A stretch of 64,000 nucleotides of DNA, from the NCBI GenBank assembly GCA_963770245.1, contig CAVYOX010000010.1, positions 124,001 to 188,000 on the forward strand, given 5' to 3'. Origin of the DNA: PALSA-270 sp963770245 (GTDB lineage Bacteria; Acidobacteriota; Terriglobia; Terriglobales; Acidobacteriaceae). Positions within the stretch are counted from its first letter, which is position 1; each line of letters starts with the position of its first letter. Made by a program: the position numbers and the translations under genes. The notes beneath the pieces are model-generated. The model worked only from the letters and a program-made list of their open reading frames with translations, made no database searches and was not told the DNA's origin. Of this stretch, positions 60,775-64,000 are shown one piece after another.

Positions 60775-62811
60775 CTACTGCCGCAACTTCCCTCCCTGCC
60801 CTTTGAGTGCCTGAACAATCCGCTCCGACCACTGCGCCACCTCATCCTCGCGCAGCGTCCGCTCCCCCGACTGAAACGTTGCCCGGAGCAACAACGAACA
60901 CTCCCCCGCCGGAATTGTCCCGCCGCGAAAAATCTCCACCGGCACAAACGTCGTCAGCTCGGCCAAGCCCAGTCCGGCCACGGCCTTTTCAAGTTTTTCA
61001 AATTCAACCGAATCGTCAAACACAAATGAGAAATCCCGTCGCACCGCCGGATACCGCGGCAAAGCCGTATACCGCACCTGCCGCAATCCATGTTTGTACA
61101 ATCGATCGAGAAAGACCTCGGCGACGAAAACGTCCTGTCGTAACTTCCGCGCCGCCGCAATCTCCGGATGAATCTGCCCAAACTGGGCTACGGTAGTCCC
61201 GTCCAGCACCGCCCGCGCTGCGCGTGCGGGATGGTAATACTCCGCCATCGGCGCGTCGTAGTAGACCGCGGTCCCCGGGAAGGGGCGCAACAGATTTTCG
61301 ACATCCCCCTTCATATCGAAAAATGAAAGCGTCCGCGCGGGCTGATAGACCTGCGCCGGAATCACGTTGCCCGTGGCCCCCAGGCAGACTCGTTTGAGCT
61401 CCACCGCCTGATCGCCGACCCGCTCAAACACATGGCCGCTTTCGAATAGGCGTACGTTATCGCTGCCACGGTTTAGGTTATAGGCCAGCAGGTGCAGCAT
61501 TCCAGGAACCATCGAGCTGCGCATGACCGAGGCCTCTTCGCTCAGCGGATTTGCCAGCTCGAGCACGGGAACCGCCGCAAACTGCTCGACGTCTTCATGC
61601 GAAATGAAGGTCATCGAAATCGCCTCGTGGTAGCCCAAGGCCAACAATGTCGAGCGTACCCGCTCGTCTTTTTTCGCATCCGGGGACTCAACGACCGCCC
61701 CGGCGAAGGGCGGTAGCGTGTTGGCAAATTTGTCGTAGCCATGCAGACGTGCGATTTCTTCGATCACGTCAATCTCGCGCTCCACATCCAGGCGCCAGCT
61801 CGGGATCTGCACCGTAAATGCAGGCTCCTCCCCGGTTTCCGGCATCAGGTCAAACCCCAGCCGGCGAAGAATGCGCAGCAGTTCATTCGTCCCCAGGGCC
61901 TCACCCAGAATGCGCCGCACTTCCGACAAACGAAGAACCACCGGCGCTTGATCAAGCTGACGCGCCACCACATCCATTTCCTCTCCCGCGAGATTTCCCC
62001 CGCCCCACTCCAGAATTCTCTGCGCTACCCGGGCGCAAGCCAGCGAGGTCGCGCCAAAGTCCGCTCCCCGTTCGAAGCGGTGCGAGGCGTCGGTATGCAA
62101 GAGATGCCGCCGTGAGCTTTTGCGAATGGCCACCGGATCAAACCAGGCCGACTCGATCAGGACGTTCCTGGTTTTATCCGTGATCATGGTGTCGAATCCG
62201 CCCATCACGCCGGCCAGAGCAACCGGTTTCTTGGCGTCGGCGATGATTAGGTCTTCCGAAGACAGCCGGCGGTCAATCCCATCGAGTGTTCTGAGGGTTT
62301 CTCCGGCCTGTGCCCGACGCACGAGGATTTCTCCGCCTTCAAGCAAATCGAGATCAAAAGCATGGGTCGGATGCCCCATCTCTCCCAGCGTATAGTTGGA
62401 TGCGTCAGCCGCATTGTTGATGGGACGCTGGTCCGTGCTCAGCAGACGACTCGCAATCGAGTCGGGCGACGCCTTGATGCGGACGTCGCGCAGAATCCGC
62501 GCCGTGTACCGCGCGCAGTCTTCCGTGCTGGCAATCTCGATGGCGAAATCAGCGTTGCCACGCGGCGGCGGCAGGCTCGGCTCGATAGGTCTGAGAGGAA
62601 GATCGTAGAGCGCCGAAACCTCACGGGCCACTCCGTAGTGGTTCATGGCATCTGGGCGATTGGTCGTGATCTCCATTTCGAAGACCGCGTTTTCACCCTC
62701 ACCGCTGATCGATTCCACGGCGATCCCCGCCAGCGTCAGGTCGTCCGCGAGCTGGCGGTTGTTGACCGCGAGGTCAACGAAATCACGCAGCCATGTGGGA
62801 GAAATCTTCAC
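60775..62811 (-). CDS. pheT: phenylalanyl-tRNA synthetase beta subunit, without OB-fold
   Basis: A 678-residue beta subunit of the heterotetrameric PheRS. It has the B1 segment (MKISPTWLRDFVDLAV, TTNRPDAMNHYGVAREVSALYD), B3/B4 with editing-site region (NAADASNYTLGEMGHPTHAFD), B5 (SWRLDVEREIDVIEE), the pseudo-catalytic B6/B7 and the C-terminal ferredoxin-like anticodon-binding domain (PRYPAVRRDFSFV). Bacterial PheT is usually about 790-800 residues; here the EMAP-like tRNA-binding OB-fold (B2), normally inserted after residue 40, is absent: GIAVESISG runs directly into FEMEITTNRPD. The start is GTG 62811. Confidence 0.96.
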   Translation of the reverse strand: MKISPTWLRDFVDLAVNNRQLADDLTLAGIAVESISGEGENAVFEMEITTNRPDAMNHYGVAREVSALYDLPLRPIEPSLPPPRGNADFAIEIASTEDCARYTARILRDVRIKASPDSIASRLLSTDQRPINNAADASNYTLGEMGHPTHAFDLDLLEGGEILVRRAQAGETLRTLDGIDRRLSSEDLIIADAKKPVALAGVMGGFDTMITDKTRNVLIESAWFDPVAIRKSSRRHLLHTDASHRFERGADFGATSLACARVAQRILEWGGGNLAGEEMDVVARQLDQAPVVLRLSEVRRILGEALGTNELLRILRRLGFDLMPETGEEPAFTVQIPSWRLDVEREIDVIEEIARLHGYDKFANTLPPFAGAVVESPDAKKDERVRSTLLALGYHEAISMTFISHEDVEQFAAVPVLELANPLSEEASVMRSSMVPGMLHLLAYNLNRGSDNVRLFESGHVFERVGDQAVELKRVCLGATGNVIPAQVYQPARTLSFFDMKGDVENLLRPFPGTAVYYDAPMAEYYHPARAARAVLDGTTVAQFGQIHPEIAAARKLRQDVFVAEVFLDRLYKHGLRQVRYTALPRYPAVRRDFSFVFDDSVEFEKLEKAVAGLGLAELTTFVPVEIFRGGTIPAGECSLLLRATFQSGERTLREDEVAQWSERIVQALKGQGGKLRQ

Positions 62812-62971
62812 CGCTCAGTTTCCAATCGTTCGATCGTCCTCGGGAGAATCGCGGCCATAGTCTCGTTGTGATAGTTCAGGTCCATTCTGTCATCAGCGAT
62901 ATCGATCCGCCAGAGCCCCTGCACATGGCTCGCCGTCTGCGCCGCCACCCAGGGTCCAGCAGGGCGTCGCC

Positions 62972-64000
62972 TCACCTAAATTGCTCCAAGAACCTCACAT
63001 CGCCGTTGAAGAACAACTGAATGTCATCGATGCCATACTTCAGAATCGCGATCCGCTCCACCCCCATGCCGAAGGCAAAGCCGCTGACTTTCCTCGCATC
63101 ATAATCCACGAACCCGAACACATTCGGATCGACCATGCCGCAGCCCAGCAGCTCAATCCAGCCGCTGGCCTTGCAGTTCGGGCAGCGCCCTCCATCGCGA
63201 TATCCCTTGCCGCCGCAGAAAATGCAACTGATCTGCACGTCGGCGCTCGGCTCGGTAAAGGGAAAGAACGACGGATAGAACCGCGTCTTCACGCTCGACC
63301 CAAATAGCGCCTTCATGGCGTGGTCAATGGTTCCCTTCAAATCGCAAAAAGTAATTCTGGTATCCACGGCCAAGCCTTCGACCTGATGAAAGATCGGGGA
63401 ATGGGTCGCGTCCAGCGCGTCGTTGCGATGCACTTTGCCCGGGCACACCACCCGCAGCGGCGGCTTCAGCTTCTGCATGGTGCGAATCTGCACCGGAGAA
63501 GTATGGGTCCGCAGCAAGAGTCGCTCGCGCGGCGGCTTCGACTCCTGGCCGGCGATAAACAACGTATCCTGCGTATCGCGCGCGGGGTGGTTGGGCGGAA
63601 AGTTCAGGGCCTCAAAGTTGTAGTAGTCGGTTTCAATTTCCGGGCCCTCCTCGACCGAATAGCCGAGGTTGCGGAATACACCGACAATCTGGTTCATCGT
63701 CTGGATGACGGGATGTTCCGCGCCCAAGGGCCGGCGGTTGCCGGGGAGGGTGATGTCGATGTGTTCCGCGGCCATGTGTTTCTCGGCGGAACGGTGCTCG
63801 AGATCTGCCCTCTGCCCCTCGGACCCGACCCCCTGTCCCGCGGCCGGGGATTCTTCCCGGGACGGCAGAATCTTGCCTTCCACACTCGCCTTGGCCGCGC
63901 TCACGCGATTTTCTACCTCTGTCTTGAGCCGATTCACCAGCTGTCCGACTTCCCGCTTGGCCTCGGACGGCGCGCCCTTAAGCCAAAGCAGGTTGATCTG
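62972..64000 (-). CDS. pheS: phenylalanyl-tRNA synthetase alpha subunit, 5' end outside window
   Basis: The frame stays open to the window edge, so the N-terminus is missing; 342 residues are visible, counting 21 codons before the GTG at 63937. The class II catalytic core is complete: THTSPVQIRTM, VHRNDALDATHSPIFHQVEG (motif 2 region, in part), FFPFTEPSADVQ and GMGVERIAILKYGIDD (motif 3). Two CxxC pairs (CIFCGG and CPNCKASGW) are normal for a subset of PheS. Between the N-terminal coiled coil and IDITLPG there is an extra hydrophilic stretch of about 20-25 residues. pheT follows after 160 bases with no other gene. Confidence 0.96.
   Translation of the reverse strand, partial: QINLLWLKGAPSEAKREVGQLVNRLKTEVENRVSAAKASVEGKILPSREESPAAGQGVGSEGQRADLEHRSAEKHMAAEHIDITLPGNRRPLGAEHPVIQTMNQIVGVFRNLGYSVEEGPEIETDYYNFEALNFPPNHPARDTQDTLFIAGQESKPPRERLLLRTHTSPVQIRTMQKLKPPLRVVCPGKVHRNDALDATHSPIFHQVEGLAVDTRITFCDLKGTIDHAMKALFGSSVKTRFYPSFFPFTEPSADVQISCIFCGGKGYRDGGRCPNCKASGWIELLGCGMVDPNVFGFVDYDARKVSGFAFGMGVERIAILKYGIDDIQLFFNGDVRFLEQFR

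Overview
The window is GC-rich, densely packed DNA with genes on both strands, short gaps and no phage, insertion-sequence, CRISPR or rRNA signal. Gene content points to the phylum Acidobacteriota, most likely class Terriglobia (Koribacter-like). The clues are a VWFA-type secreted protein with a Pro/Ala-rich N-terminus, a small IPT/TIG lipoprotein, an FmdB zinc-ribbon protein with a Ser/Lys/Asp/Ala tail, a PheT without its OB-fold, paired zapB-zapA downstream of pheST, and a single-chain GH18/NodB/GT2 protein. This is inference from domain content; no 16S gene is present. I found no tRNA gene.

Layout. 1-7.5 kb: end of a hypothetical gene, a proline/glutamate catabolic aldehyde dehydrogenase, a 1164-residue polysaccharide-processing fusion and a divergent GT39-type membrane glycosyltransferase. 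7.3-11.2 kb, minus strand: small protein, LolA-like carrier, ExbD-like membrane protein, serS and a CPBP protease. 11.3-18.6 kb: a second GT39-like protein whose frame runs 360 bases into a convergent GH5 glycosidase, a secreted zincin, an aldo/keto reductase, a TPR membrane protein and a DksA/TraR zinc-finger regulator. 19-31 kb, mostly plus: EF-G paralogue, HU, rpmE, dihydrouridine synthase, metallo-beta-lactamase-fold hydrolase (minus), zinc-ribbon coiled-coil protein, RlmI-like methyltransferase, Hsp20 and ClpB. 30.7-34 kb, minus: sugar MFS permease, small membrane protein, pirin, FmdB. 34-44.6 kb: rsmI, transglutaminase-like protein, YqeY, class V aminotransferase, TIG lipoprotein, serA, outer-membrane barrel, site-2 protease with CBS domains, rsmD, a hypothetical, RidA and a CBS protein. 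44.8-55.3 kb: secreted amidohydrolase, second HU, Cys-rich protein, folK, receiver-like/PilZ protein, a 52-codon ORF, Gfo/Idh oxidoreductase, DUF3052, VWA protein, RluA-family pseudouridine synthase and a CocE-type hydrolase. 55.4-64 kb, all minus: pheS (cut by the window end), pheT, cytochrome c/copper monooxygenase-like protein, aminotransferase, small CxxC protein, zapB, zapA, a probable structured RNA and lgt.

How the genes work together. Most are housekeeping: translation and RNA modification (serS, pheST, EF-G2, L31, Dus, RlmI-like, RsmI, RsmD, RluA-type), proteostasis (Hsp20 followed by ClpB), nucleoid (two HU genes), division (ZapA/ZapB), envelope (Lgt, LolA-like, S2P, barrel protein) and serine supply (SerA plus class V aminotransferase). 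The accessory layer is polysaccharide turnover (GH18-NodB-GT2, GH5, two GT39) and secreted hydrolases.

Most interesting points: a probable 6S-like RNA just downstream of zapA; the missing stop of the second GT39 gene; a terminator-like hairpin between the promoter and ribosome-binding site of hsp20; several genes whose -10 box lies 6-8 bases before the start codon (probable leaderless mRNAs); a PheT lacking the tRNA-binding OB-fold; and the single-chain synthase/deacetylase/glycosidase. I did not find a clearly new multi-gene defence or biosynthetic system.
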